This document shows, piece after piece, positions 1-9,550 of a stretch of 64,000 bases of DNA (position 1 is its first letter; the number at the start of each line of letters is the position of its first letter). Where the stretch lies: the NCBI GenBank assembly GCA_963855995.1, contig OY979727.1:7906446-7970445 (forward strand), written 5' to 3'. The stretch comes from Muricea muricata. Taxonomy: Eukaryota > Cnidaria > Anthozoa > Malacalcyonacea > Plexauridae. Below the pieces are notes generated by a model. That model was not told the DNA's origin and made no database searches. It saw only the letters and a list, made by a program, of their open reading frames with translations. A program made the translations under genes and the position numbers.

Positions 1-328
1 AGAGCGTACTCGCAATAAAAATATCTTATGAGGTTGTGTGTCGACTGTGGAACTCCTGTAATGAAATAGTAAAGTAACCTTATTTGAAAGTAAGCTTTAC
101 ACCAAACAGAGTACATTTCTTAATCGTGCAGGAATTGGTCTACAATAACGAATGGGCAGATGAATATTTTTATTTGATTTTCTATGCAGTCTTATGGCTA
201 CATTTTACGAGTCCAATGAACATTTGTCCTAACTCAGAATGCATGATTTGGATGCACGGTAACAACTTTGCACCGGCTTAATTTCAATTCAAACAGTTAA
301 AAAAATTATAAACAGGACTTTATATTAC

Positions 329-446
329 CTATTTGTACGTCTTGTTCCACTCCAAGCTCTTCTTGGTTAATACTTCGAGTTTCGGTAAAATCTAACTGAC
401 TTAAAACAAGGCAAATTGCCAGAAGGGCCAGCGTTAAACGAAACAT
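329..446 (-). CDS. Candidate first coding exon of a secreted protein (signal peptide)
   Basis: On the minus strand an ATG at 446-444 opens 39 codons plus one base and ends at a good donor (AG then GTAATA, intron from 328). The first ~17 residues (MFRLTLALLAICLVLSQ) are a typical cleavable signal peptide: one Arg, then a Leu/Ala/Ile/Val core. The rest is polar and acidic, like a propeptide. About 27 bases upstream, TTTTGCAG could be the acceptor of a 5' UTR intron. The gene would continue below position 329 and probably leaves the window; I found no convincing second exon in 1-328. Secretion is inferred from composition only. The mature product is unknown. Confidence 0.5.
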
Positions 447-1003
447 GTTTTCGGTAATTTGATTCTCAAGTAACAGTTCTGCAAAATTTACAATGGCAGT
501 TTTTTATTTTCAAATTTTTGAATGGCATGATTCGCATTTTTTTCATTTGAAAGGTAAAAATGATTGAATTAATTCACATGCACCACTGTCAGTAGGAATT
601 GTTGAATTTAAGTAAACGAAATTTTTGCTCTGAGATGGACTGATCGAGGCACAGTTATCCCAACTTGCAGATTGTTTAGTTTCGTCACACTTGTTGTATT
701 GTTTGTATAAACAAAGCTTTTTATTCTGAAAAAAATCTAGTTGTATCGGTTGAGAAATAAGACGATGTACTAAGCTAGATTCAACAACCAAGATTATATA
801 TGATCTTTATATAAATCTTTATTCATGCATTAATGTTTTCTTCATGTCCTTGTCACCATCGAGGTGTATATCACTATACATACAGTTGGATTAGCTGTCT
901 TCTCGTATTTAAACACAATGAATGTAAATTAAAATTAGTAGTTACCTTGGTCAGAAAGTCAGGACTATTTTGTTTGTCCAAACAATTATAAGTGATTGTT
1001 TAA
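447..1003. other. Intergenic flank left of the Ngaro-like element
   Basis: No gene is recognisable here. The stretch holds the presumed 5' flank of the minus-strand signal-peptide exon and reaches the left end of the split-repeat retrotransposon at 1004. Short open frames, such as 543-791 on the minus strand, lack any recognisable motif. Confidence 0.5.
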
Positions 1004-1268
1004 AGGAGTTATTTGTGTCCACGAATAATAAATTTATTGCCTCCTCTTTAAGTGTGTTTGTTGGATGGGTAGCACGTGACACATATTACAGGGGCATGCG
1101 GTTGTGGATATCATCCTAACTTTACGGGGAGGTTTTGCTACAATTTAGGAATTTTACTTGCGTCATGTCCACGTGCAAACTCAGCGCTTTGTATAAATAA
1201 GGCAGTGTAAAGTTTTCCAGGTCATTCGAAGTCTAGTCAGCCAGGTGTCAACTCGTTACTCTTTAAAT
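1004..1268 (+). repeat. Split direct repeat A1 (left end of Ngaro-like element)
   Basis: It matches 8161-8425 over the full 265 bp with only a few differences, and starts with AGGAGTTATTTGTGT. It carries a TATA box near its right end, so it is also the likely promoter of the element. Confidence 0.9.
1192..1199 (+). promoter_or_regulatory. TATA box in A1 repeat
   Basis: TATAAATA lies about 90 bp before the leader and about 138 bp before the first ATG of the hydrolase frame. The same motif recurs in A2 at 8349-8356. The likely start of transcription is 25-35 bp downstream, still inside A1. This is inferred from the motif and position only. Confidence 0.55.
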
Positions 1269-1329
1269 TGCAAGACGTCTAGCAGGTATTGTGTGTTTTT
1301 TGTCTTGTTGCGGTGTATCTGGGCGAAAT

Positions 1330-1927
1330 ATGTCAGATTTCATTCCCAAAGTTTTGATTTTTGGTCTTTCGTTTGTTCGCCGTTTACATGACGATTTAGT
1401 TAAGGGTTTCGATTCGCGCGCTAAACAAAATTTTAACTTGGCTGGATATTTTGTCTATGTTTGTTTAAAAGGCACAGGCGGTCGCACAGTCGAAAAAGTG
1501 AGAAAATATGATATTTCAGCTATTGCTAGTATTCAACCAGACATCATAATTTTAGAACTGGGCACAAACGATTTGTGTCATCTTCCTCCCGAGGTTGTAG
1601 GCTCTCGTATCGAGGAGCTTGCACGCTTTTTTCGCGACGAACTTCAAGTAAAAGTTGTTGTGGTTTACCAGGTTATTGACCGGAAAATAGCGCATTCCAC
1701 AGCGCCGGATACAGCATTTAATGCCAAGGCTGCTATTCTACGGCAGTATTTGTGCGTTGTGCTTGAAAATGAAGTTGGCATATTTCTCTGGGAACACCGT
1801 GACTTTGGTAGTGATGTAAATTTGCTGTCCTTGGATGGAGTACATTGTAACTCACAACTCACAAGGACAGTATCGTTTATACCGAAGCTATCGCGGGGCG
1901 ATCTTGAAAGCCCTGAACAAACTATAA
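1330..1927 (+). pseudogene. SGNH hydrolase (ORF of Ngaro-like element), frameshifted near the C terminus
   Basis: The first ATG is at 1330. The frame carries the SGNH hydrolase blocks: the block I Ser region FGLSFVRRL (GLS where GDS is usual), block III ELGTNDL with the catalytic Asn, and block V LDGVHCNSQ with the Asp/His pair. These lipase/esterase-like proteins are encoded by some Ngaro elements; their role in transposition is unknown. Around 1855-1865 the reading frame changes. In the next frame the codons from 1865 continue sensibly and stop at 1925-1927, whereas the original frame runs on to 2004 as a non-homologous hydrophobic tail. I read this as a one-base indel. Confidence 0.75.
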
Positions 1928-2267
1928 GTACGATAGCTTGGTTTTTGTTGTTTGTCATGAATTTGTATTTATGGCTTTGGCCTCATTTTGTAAAGGATAT
2001 TTAGCTATTAATAAAGTCGTGATCGACCATTTTGTTTTTCTACAGTTCCAAAATGCATGAGGGAGCGATCTCGAAGGCTCTGCCACTTGTTAGTTGTTTA
2101 TCATACAGGTCCTTGGCTTTATAGGTCCTTGGTACCTGCTTTTACGCTTGCTTGTGCAGATGCCCATCTGAGAGTATGTATATCGTTTTAACGTTAAGCT
2201 GCCTATTTTAGTTGTGGCGTGTTGGCTGTCTCGCCATGAGTTCAGACATTACTCTATATACCTAATG

Positions 2268-2600
2268 CCTTGAAGAGGGCTTTAATATATTATATGTGCT
2301 GGCTTGATAAATACGGACTGTTTTTGCTAAACATTTATACATCATTATATGCCTTGATAAGGGCTTTGTATGTTATATTATGTGCTGGTTTGATGCACCT
2401 ACATTAATTTTGCTTAAACCCTAATGATTATATGGGTTGCTTATTTGATAATTATTATGTGCTGGTTTGATGCACATACACTATTTTTGCTTAAACCCTG
2501 ATGCTTATATGGGTTGCTTATTTGATGTTTATTATGTGCTGGTTTGATGCACATTCACTGTTTTGCTTCAACCATAACAGTTAAAAGGGTTGTTACTTTG
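2268..2600 (+). repeat. Tandem repeat, ~76-86 bp unit, about 4 copies
   Basis: The segment TGTGCTGG starts at 2295, 2381, 2459 and 2535. Each copy continues through TTTGATGCAC or a variant and ends in a TTATATGGGTTGC-like segment. It lies in the non-coding spacer between the hydrolase and gag of the Ngaro-like element. Confidence 0.7.
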
Positions 2601-3115
2601 ATGATTATGGGCCTTATAAGCACACGTTTGTTTTTTATTGGTGGTTGTACTGTTTTTGTATCTTTATATGATGTGTCTGTGTTAAAATGTGACGGTAATG
2701 TTAGTGTCTTGATTATTATTAGGTTGTGTTTGTTTATGTCACTGTCAATTATGGTGATAGCCAGCGTGTTGCTTGCCCACTGATTTGTGTTCGGCTACCT
2801 TTGTTGTATGCCATGATTAGTAATCAATTGTGCCGTTCTTGATCCTTAAACGTTTCTTGTTGCGTTTCAATGTTTGCATGCCCACAGTCAAAAACTGTTA
2901 TGTTTGTCTATTGTTTAGTCCACATACTTGACATACATTTCATTGCATGCTGACTTTCCACTAGGCTTTGCTTCCTTTCATATGCTAGTTCTGGCTTTGG
3001 CTATTTGTGCCTGTTTTGGTTTTTTGTTTTCTGTTCTTTTATAGAAACATGCCTTCTACAAGACCAAGTACACGAGTTCAACGTCGGGCTCAACCTTTTG
3101 TCTCGCGCCGTCGCA

Positions 3116-3564
3116 AATTTTTTTTCCGTAGACAGTCGGACAGATCATTGATGGTCAGTCGCATCATTAATGGTCGGTGGCATTATTGTCTCGATCTTAA
3201 GCCTATTTGTCGGATAAAACTAATAGATTTTTCTTTTTAAAATTTTAAATAATCCCGTCCCTGATCCAAACCCTAAACCTAACCCTTACAAAAATCGTAT
3301 AAAAGTAAAAAAAATAAAAGAAAAAAAAGTTTGACGAACTTGAAAAATGAAAAAACCTCGGATGGGACTCAAACCCCTGCCCAAGCTATTTGAAGTCGCA
3401 CGCCCAGACGACTGAGCTAACAACGAGCTTGCTGGAAACCATCGAAACAATTTGTAGTTTTAATACAACTTCGTCCAATCGAGACGAGAGGAAACTGGGA
3501 ACGAGATCAATGATCTGTCCGACTATCAATGATCTGTCCGACTGTCTACGGAAAAAAAACTTGC
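3116..3564. mobile_element. 449 bp non-autonomous insertion in gag, with terminal inverted repeats and a tRNA-like core
   Basis: The termini are inverted repeats of about 33 bp (CCGTAGACAGTCGGACAGAT at the left, its complement at the right, plus an extra partial copy at 3507-3525). The flanks CGCGCCGTCGCA (3104-3115) and CGCGCCGTCACA (3565-3576) look like a 12 bp target duplication with one change. Removing the insertion and one flank copy restores the gag frame. Inside is a minus-strand tRNA-like segment and a short telomere-like TTAGG/TTTAGGG stretch. It could be a tRNA-derived SINE or a MITE that captured tRNA sequence. Confidence 0.65.
3355..3426 (-). tRNA. tRNA-like pseudogene or SINE head
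   Basis: On the minus strand GTTAGCTCAGTCG matches a Pol III A box (D arm) and GGTTTGAGTCCC matches a B box (T arm), at normal tRNA spacing. The acceptor ends pair only partly, so this is not a functional tRNA. It is more likely a Pol III promoter of a tRNA-derived repeat. Confidence 0.5.
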
Positions 3565-4455
3565 CGCGCCGTCACACTCGAAACCATAATGAGGCTCCTG
3601 TTCCCCCAGTGACTACCTCGCAGGAAAGCTCGACTACTTCTGGGGCAGTTGAAAGTACCATCAGCTCAACCCTATCAACAGCAAAAGTGACAAGCATTGC
3701 AACAGCAGTGGCACAGTCTGTCTTGGCATCTTTACAGTCAGCCTTATTGCCTACGCCCATACAGAATGCTCGGGAGGTTCCGTTAGTATCTTTACCAGGT
3801 CCTTCTGAGGCTGATGCCCAAGTGCAGGGGCCAGTGGCATCAGCTTTGGAGGGCCTGTCAGGTGAGAGTGTTAATTTGGAGGTAGCGCGTCCACAACCTT
3901 TAGGCTTGTCCCACTTTAATTCTATCACCATGCCCATTGATGCTCAGGTTAGCCCCAAGATTAAGGCAAAGATTTGGGCCCATGAATTTGTTGAGTTTGG
4001 GCTCCTTATTAATCCAAGAGTGTGTGATACACGTTACCAACTGTCAATTAACCAGAATGACAATTCAGTGCCAACTCTTTCCCTAGAGCCCTCCTCTCGG
4101 ATAAAGCCTATCAACACTATTGACTTGTGGACGTCCGCCTTCCAGATTTTTGTTGGGGTTTATACAAGCAAATTCCCACAGGAAGCCCCCTCTCTTATGA
4201 AATATGGGGAGGTTGTCCGTGATCTGGCTTCACGAGGTGGAAATTGGCGGTTTTATGATACACAATTCCGTTCTTTACGTCAATCTAATGTGCCTGGGAT
4301 GCCTTGGGGCACAACCCATTGGGAGCTGTGGATTCGTGCGCAAAACATGAAGCCGAACACACAAGCTCGTCCTAATTCCTCACCGGCTTCCACTGTGCAG
4401 GTTGGTCCATTTGTCCCCCTAGGTTACTGCCGGAAGTATCATAAAGGTTTTAAGT

Positions 4456-6589
4456 GTGCTGGTTGTAACTATAAGCACCAGTGTTTCAAATGTGGCGCTA
4501 CACATTGTGCCAAGTCCTGTAATTTTCGTTCCTCAAGGCCATCAACCCCTGGTTCAAAACCACTTCCACCACGAGCTTCCAACCCCAGTAATCATTAAGC
4601 GTTTGCTACCTTTGTTACATGGATATGATGCTCATGTTGCCCTGATGTTGTCTAATGGTTTTTCACAAGGTTTCCCACTTTATTTCAATGGGGTTCCCTT
4701 GTCTTTTTGTTCAAAAAATTTGCTCTCAGCACTTCAGCACCCGAACGTAGTCAGTGCTAAACTTATCCAGGAGGTTAAGGCTGGTAGGATTGCCGGCCCA
4801 TTTGATACACCTCCATTTAAAAATTTTTGTGTTTCTCCTTTGGGTGTTGTTCCTAAAAAGATTCCGGGCGAATTTCGACTTATTCATCATTTGTCGTTTC
4901 CCAGGGGTGCGTCAGTAAATGATGGCATTTCCTCTGAGCATAGTACAGTTTCATATTGTCGTGTTGATGATGCTATTGCATTAATCAAATCGTTAGGTCG
5001 GGGTTGTTTTCTTGCCAAAACTGGCATCAAAAGTGCGTTTCGCATTATTCCAATCCGTCCACAGGATTATCCTCTTTTAGGAATGACTTGGCAAGGAAAA
5101 TATTATTATGATCGTGCTGTGCCCATGGGATGTGCTTCTTCCTGTCGCACATTTGAAATGTTCAGTTCTGCCTTAGAGTGGGTTGCTAAGAAACATTTGC
5201 ATATTGAGCATCTTGTCCATATTTTAGATGATTACTTCATGGCAGCTTCTTCTTATCACCAGTGCTGCGCTGCTTTGCGAAATTTTATTTCACTTTGTAA
5301 TTACTTGGGTGTGCCAATTGCGCCGGAAAAAACTGTCGGCCCTCAAACTGTTTTGATTTTCACGGGTATTGAATTGGATACGAATACGATGGAGGCTCGG
5401 TTACCAAATGATAAGATAACGAAAACAAAGTCATTTCTTTCAGATTTCTTGCGTCGTAAGAAGGTGTCTTTAAAGGAGACTCAATCATTGATTGGCCTTC
5501 TTAATTTTGCATGCTCTGTTGTCGTACCTGGCCGGGCCTTCCTTCGTCGTCTTATTGATTTGACCAAAGGTGTCAAATTACCACATTATCGCATTCGACT
5601 CACTAAATCCGTTAAAGGAGCAGTGTCACCGTTTCACGCATATTTTACTTCTTTATTTTCTTGCTATTTTACGAATTTCTTGTAGATTCAGCTTGATTAA
5701 AGCACATAAATTGCATTATTTTTACCTTCTTCTGTATTCAAAAGACAACATATGTGCGGCGAAATCACTGCAATTCCAACGGTTACATCCCGCCTCCATT
5801 TTTGCATTCTCCATGCCTTAAATACATTGTACACCAAATAAATTCTTTTACGTTGATTTTCGCATAATTTCCTTCGACCATTGTTATTCCGTTGCTTTTT
5901 TATCATCCGGAAATATCGAATTTCAGACCATGCTCGCCCTCCTTTGAAGACGCCATCTTGGATTCCGAACTTGAAAACGTTGGCCCAACGCTATCAAATT
6001 ACACTATGCGCAGAACAAGATGCGCAGATGGTGACACTGCTCCTTTAAGGCAGATTTGTGCCTATGGCAAACGTTTTTTGACGAGTTTAACGGCCGCTCG
6101 TTTTTTCTCGGTGACACTTGGCTAAATTCCGACTGCTTGCAACTATATACCGATGCAGCGGCGGGATTTGGGTTCGGAGCTATTTTTGGCAAACTGTGGT
6201 GTTTCGGCCCTTGGCCTGAGCACTGGAAACTGTTCAACATTGTCATTTTAGAATTTTATCCCATAGTCCTTAGTGTTCTCTTATGGGGTCCATTGATGCG
6301 CAATCAGCGGATCCTTTTTTATACCGACAACGCCGCACTGGTTGATATTATTAACAAAACAACGTCTCGCGACCCTACCATAATGGTACTTGTTCGCCAG
6401 TTGGTGCTAGCCTGTTTAAACTTTAACATATTTTTCCGTGCTCAACACGTTCCTGGTGTTCGTAACACTTTAGCAGATGCATTGTCTCGCTTACAGGTTT
6501 CGAAATTCAAGGAACTAGCACCAGCGGGCGTACAGGCTTTGCCGACAGTTATTCCCAGTCACCTTATGCCACGCAGTTGGTCAATATAA
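4456..6589 (+). pseudogene. Reverse transcriptase-RNase H of Ngaro-like element, split by a MITE and mutated in motif A
   Basis: RT landmarks in order: an N-terminal Leu-rich region, FCVSPLGVVPKK, the motif A region AKTGIKSAFRIIPI, VPMGCASS (motif B), HILDDYF (motif C, Asp pair at 5227-5232) and LIFTGIELD. Motif A should be D-I-K-S-A-F, but the codon at 5023-5025 is GGC (Gly), one transition from GAC, which would remove a metal-binding Asp. The frame is broken at 5616 by a 429 bp MITE and resumes after 6048 in RNase H (NGRSFFLGDTW, LYTDAAAGFGFG, FYTDNAALVDII, LADALSRL). Deleting the MITE and one TTAA puts both halves in the same frame. The RT primes from RNA in particle-like complexes. Confidence 0.85.
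5616..6044. mobile_element. 429 bp MITE, TTAA target, inside the RNase H junction
   Basis: The terminal inverted repeats are AGGAGCAGTGTCACC (5616-5630) and its complement (6030-6044). They are flanked by TTAA at 5612-5615 and 6045-6048. TTAA duplication is typical of piggyBac-like and some Kolobok-like transposases. It has no coding capacity, so it would have been mobilised in trans. Because excision would restore the frame, the insertion is younger than the host element. Confidence 0.85.
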
Positions 6590-7503
6590 CTTCAACTCTT
6601 ATACAATCGAGCTTGCAGCCATCATCGATTCCTACCTATCGTCGGGCATGGCGGCTATATACCCAATTTTCAAACAAGGTTTTGAATTCCTCTGCGATTT
6701 CACTACCCCTGTCACCGTCACATTTGGGTCTATTTATCTCATTTATGTTTGACAAAAATTACGCTTGTTCAACTGCTCGTACCTATGTGTCTGCGCTGGG
6801 CTATTGTCACCGACTTGCAGGGTATAGTGATCCCACCAAGGTATTTTGGGTTCTCGAAATGTTAAAAGGCTACATGAAAATGGGCATGCGTGTGGACACA
6901 CGATTGCCAATTACATTGCCCATTCTTTTAAGTATTGTCGACAACATGCCGTCCTTGTGTTCCACACTTTACGAGAGTCGCTTGTATCAAGCTATGTGCA
7001 CCACAGCTTTCTTTGCTTTTCTACGGGTAGGAGAGATCACGATCTGCCCCCGGTCCCCATTTGTGCTCCAGGTTGAGCAGCTGGTCAAACTTGAAGATCA
7101 AGCAGGGGGAATCTTAGGACTTAAAATTACATTCCGAGATTTTAAACATTCTTACAACAAGGGCGATGTTTCTCTTACGTTATCACGTCGTTCTGACATA
7201 TGCCCAGTGCAGGTATTGCTCGATTATTTATCCCTACGAGGCTTTTCAAGCGGCCCATTGTTCATGACGCCTAATGGCACGGCAGTTTCACGTCATTCCT
7301 TTACCCAAATTTTGTCCTTAGTTTTTCAACGTTGTGGCCTTGATACGTCCAAATACAAAGGCCACAGCTTTCGTATTGGCGCTGCAACGTTCGCGGCTGA
7401 AAATGGGTTTTCTGACGTCCAGATACGAGCTATGGGCCGCTGGAAATCGGATGCCTTTCGAAAATACATTCGGGTACCAAGTTTACGCTCTAGTTCCTTT
7501 TAA
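6565..7503 (+). pseudogene. Tyrosine recombinase of Ngaro-like element
   Basis: The frame has phage-integrase-type catalytic landmarks: Arg in FLRVGEI (7024-7026), HSFR with His at 7363-7365, Trp in MGRWKSDAF, and the nucleophilic Tyr in FRKYIRV (7465-7467). It would integrate the circular DNA intermediate. It is in a different frame from the RNase H region, whose frame stops at 6589, and has no nearby ATG; codons from ~6565 read sensibly into it. In relatives RT, RNase H and recombinase form one ORF, so a one-base indel near 6555-6566 is likely. The catalytic set itself is complete. Confidence 0.8.
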
Positions 7504-7924
7504 TCTTTTCGAATCGTTGATGGCTGCATAACCATGCGCAGCAAGGCGAGCGGCTTCGTTTTAAATTGTACGGTAATTTTAATGTCTAGCTGTAATTACA
7601 TCGTATAATTCGTTGGTCGTCGTGTAGCCAATGCAGGGGCTAGGCTCGCGACGAGCAGCATAACTGATGATCTAGCGATCTAAAACTGTTAAGTATAGCA
7701 TGTATTATCACACTGTCTGCCGATGTAGGGGCTAGGTTGCCAGTTGATAACAAAGTTAGTAGCTAAAAAGTCTCCCATTACCTTAGTAATACGTCAAATT
7801 CCTGTCTTTAGGACAATGCGGTGCCGTAAGCCTTGCTTTAAGCTAAAGTGTTTCATATTTATATTCCGACGGCAATTTCTCGTCCGATGAGGGTGGGGGT
7901 GCCTCCTCTTCAGGGAGGCTTGTG
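7504..7924 (+). other. 3' untranslated spacer of Ngaro-like element
   Basis: Non-coding between the recombinase stop and B1. It holds two related short segments (CAGGGGCTAGGCTCGCGAC near 7634 and TAGGGGCTAGGTTGCCAG near 7727) and a small GCCTCC/GGAGGC hairpin near 7900-7920. Confidence 0.5.
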
Positions 7925-8160
7925 GCGTTTTTAGCACCCCACCTTTTCTGTGCTAAATTCGAATGATTGTTAAATCTAACTAATTTGTTACTTTTTATTT
8001 GAAAATAAATCGGCATGTGCTTTTACACATAGCCAATATTTCTCCAGAGGTGTCTCTATGTTCTATGATTTGCATTTAATGTTCGCACAGAAAACAGAGC
8101 TCATCGGAGCCGGAAATTGTTATTGGAAATAGAATTAGTATTTGAAAGAGAAAGCGATAA
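7925..8160 (+). repeat. Split direct repeat B1
   Basis: 236 bp, nearly identical to 8495-8730, from GCGTTTTTAGCACCCC to GCGATAA. Its end directly abuts A2. Confidence 0.9.
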
Positions 8161-8425
8161 AGGAGTTATTTGTGTCAACAAATAATAAATTTATTGCCTC
8201 CTCTTTAAGTGTGTTTGTTGGATGGGTAGCACGTGACACATATTACAGGGGCATGCGGTTGTGGATATCATCCTAACTTTACGGGGAGGTTTTGCTACAA
8301 TTTAGGAATTTTACTTGCGTCATGTCCACGTGCAAACTCAGCACTTTGTATAAATAAGGCAGTGTAAAGTTTTCCAGGTCATTCGAAGTCTAGTCAGCCA
8401 GGTGTCAACTCGTTACTCTTCAAAT
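8161..8425 (+). repeat. Split direct repeat A2
   Basis: Second copy of the 265 bp A repeat, including the TATA box at 8349-8356. It differs from A1 at only a few positions, so the copy was inserted fairly recently or has been homogenised. Confidence 0.9.
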
Positions 8426-8494
8426 CCCTCCCTCCCGCCTCCTCTTTTGATGTTTGTCTCGTGCTACTAAACTATTTGCTACTTAGTTTAACTA

Positions 8495-8730
8495 GCGTTT
8501 TTAGCACCCCACCTTTTCTGTGCTAAATTCGAATGATTGTTAAATCTAACTAATTTGTTACTTTTTATTTGAAAATAAATCGGCATGTGCTTTTGCACAT
8601 AGCCAATATTTCTCCAGAGGTGTCTCTATGTTCTATGATTTGCATTTAATGTTCGCACAGAAAACAGAGCTCATCGGAGCCGGAAATTGTTATTGGAAAT
8701 AGAATTAGTATTTGAAAGAGGAGGCGATAA
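8495..8730 (+). repeat. Split direct repeat B2 (right end of Ngaro-like element)
   Basis: Second copy of the 236 bp B repeat. A 69 bp pyrimidine-rich spacer (8426-8494) separates it from A2. Confidence 0.9.
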
Positions 8731-8764
8731 ATATGTTTAATGCGAAACCGCGATTATTCATAAT

Positions 8765-9550
8765 AAAAGATTGTAGACGTTCTCTGGTTTTAAACATTTA
8801 TAAATACGAGCTTTTGAATGCCAGTCTGCCGTCTTCAACGTGTAGATAAAAGTGAAAGACCGATAATTAAGGTGGTTTACAATTGACTATAACAAAGAAG
8901 ATGGCGATCTGTCGATTTTACCGTGATCCTTTGCGAAAAGTTGATTCTAAAATACTTCATAACATTAATATCTTAGAGAATCAAAACTAGTAGGAATACA
9001 ATTTATCCGCCAAAACGTATGTTGATAAGTCAAACTTCTCGCAGCTAGTATTAAAACTAATTTTGGCGATATAGTTCCGATAAATGTTTTGAATTATTGT
9101 TCCAATTTTTTGTGCATGCGGTGTGCCATGATTCGAATGTTCTTCTGTGTCGGTAGTTGCCTTTGTCAATCACTTTTTAATTCTTAAAATCTATGTTGTG
9201 GTTGTATTGCTAATCACGCATGGACAAATAACGAAAACATATATTTTAGGGATGGAAAAATAACGGTATACCAGCACAGAAGAACACTCGAATCATGACC
9301 TACTGTACGCACAAAAACTCAGACAATAATTCAAAACATTTCAGTACCGGAACAATACCGCTTTTTTACGTCATTTAAGATATCAATATTGTGTATAGGA
9401 TGAATTATCGTTTCACTTTTGTCACTTCGTACCTGCATATAATTGTAAGCCACTGTAATTATTGCACTTTTATTTTTGTCTACCCGATGAAGACTGCAGA
9501 CTGGCAGTCGAAAGGTCGTATTTGAAAACCTGTGAAAGTCGCGTACTATT
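8765..9550. mobile_element. Foldback (long inverted repeat) element
   Basis: Imperfect arms at about 8765-9175 and 9265-9550. For example, GCCAGTCTGCCGTCTTCA at ~8820 is matched by the complement of 9488-9508, and TGTTTTGAATTATTGT at ~9086 by the complement of ~9330. No coding region is visible. Ends and target duplication are unclear because the arms have diverged. Confidence 0.6.

Larger units (their letters stand above)
3049..4598 (+). pseudogene. Gag-like protein of Ngaro-like element, interrupted by an insertion
   Basis: The ATG at 3049 starts an Arg/Ser/Pro-rich N terminus. The frame is broken at ~3115 by a 449 bp insertion and resumes at ~3577. The downstream part has a Ser/Thr-rich linker, a conserved core (WAHEFVEFG, RGGNWRFYDTQFR) and a C-terminal Cys/His zinc-knuckle cluster around 4429-4515 (C-x7-C-x2-C-x4-H-x2-C-x2-C-x4-C). 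These are typical of DIRS/Ngaro capsid-like proteins, which bind RNA. It stops at 4598. The RT frame overlaps it in another frame, so RT expression would need a frameshift or reinitiation. TTTTATAG just before the ATG resembles a splice acceptor. Confidence 0.75.
1004..8730 (+). mobile_element. Ngaro-like tyrosine-recombinase retrotransposon with split direct repeats
   Basis: About 7.7 kb. The order is A1 (1004-1268), SGNH hydrolase, gag, RT, RNase H, tyrosine recombinase, B1 (7925-8160), A2 (8161-8425), B2 (8495-8730). A1/A2 and B1/B2 are near-identical pairs of 265 and 236 bp. B1 abuts A2 directly, so the B1-A2 junction joins the right and left ends of the element. This A1...B1A2B2 layout is the hallmark of Ngaro/PAT-type YR retrotransposons, which integrate through a circular intermediate. 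An SGNH hydrolase is known from Ngaro elements of fish and invertebrates. The copy looks dead: the SGNH frame shifts, gag carries an insertion, RT motif A has lost its Asp, RNase H is split by a MITE, and the recombinase is out of frame. Confidence 0.9.
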
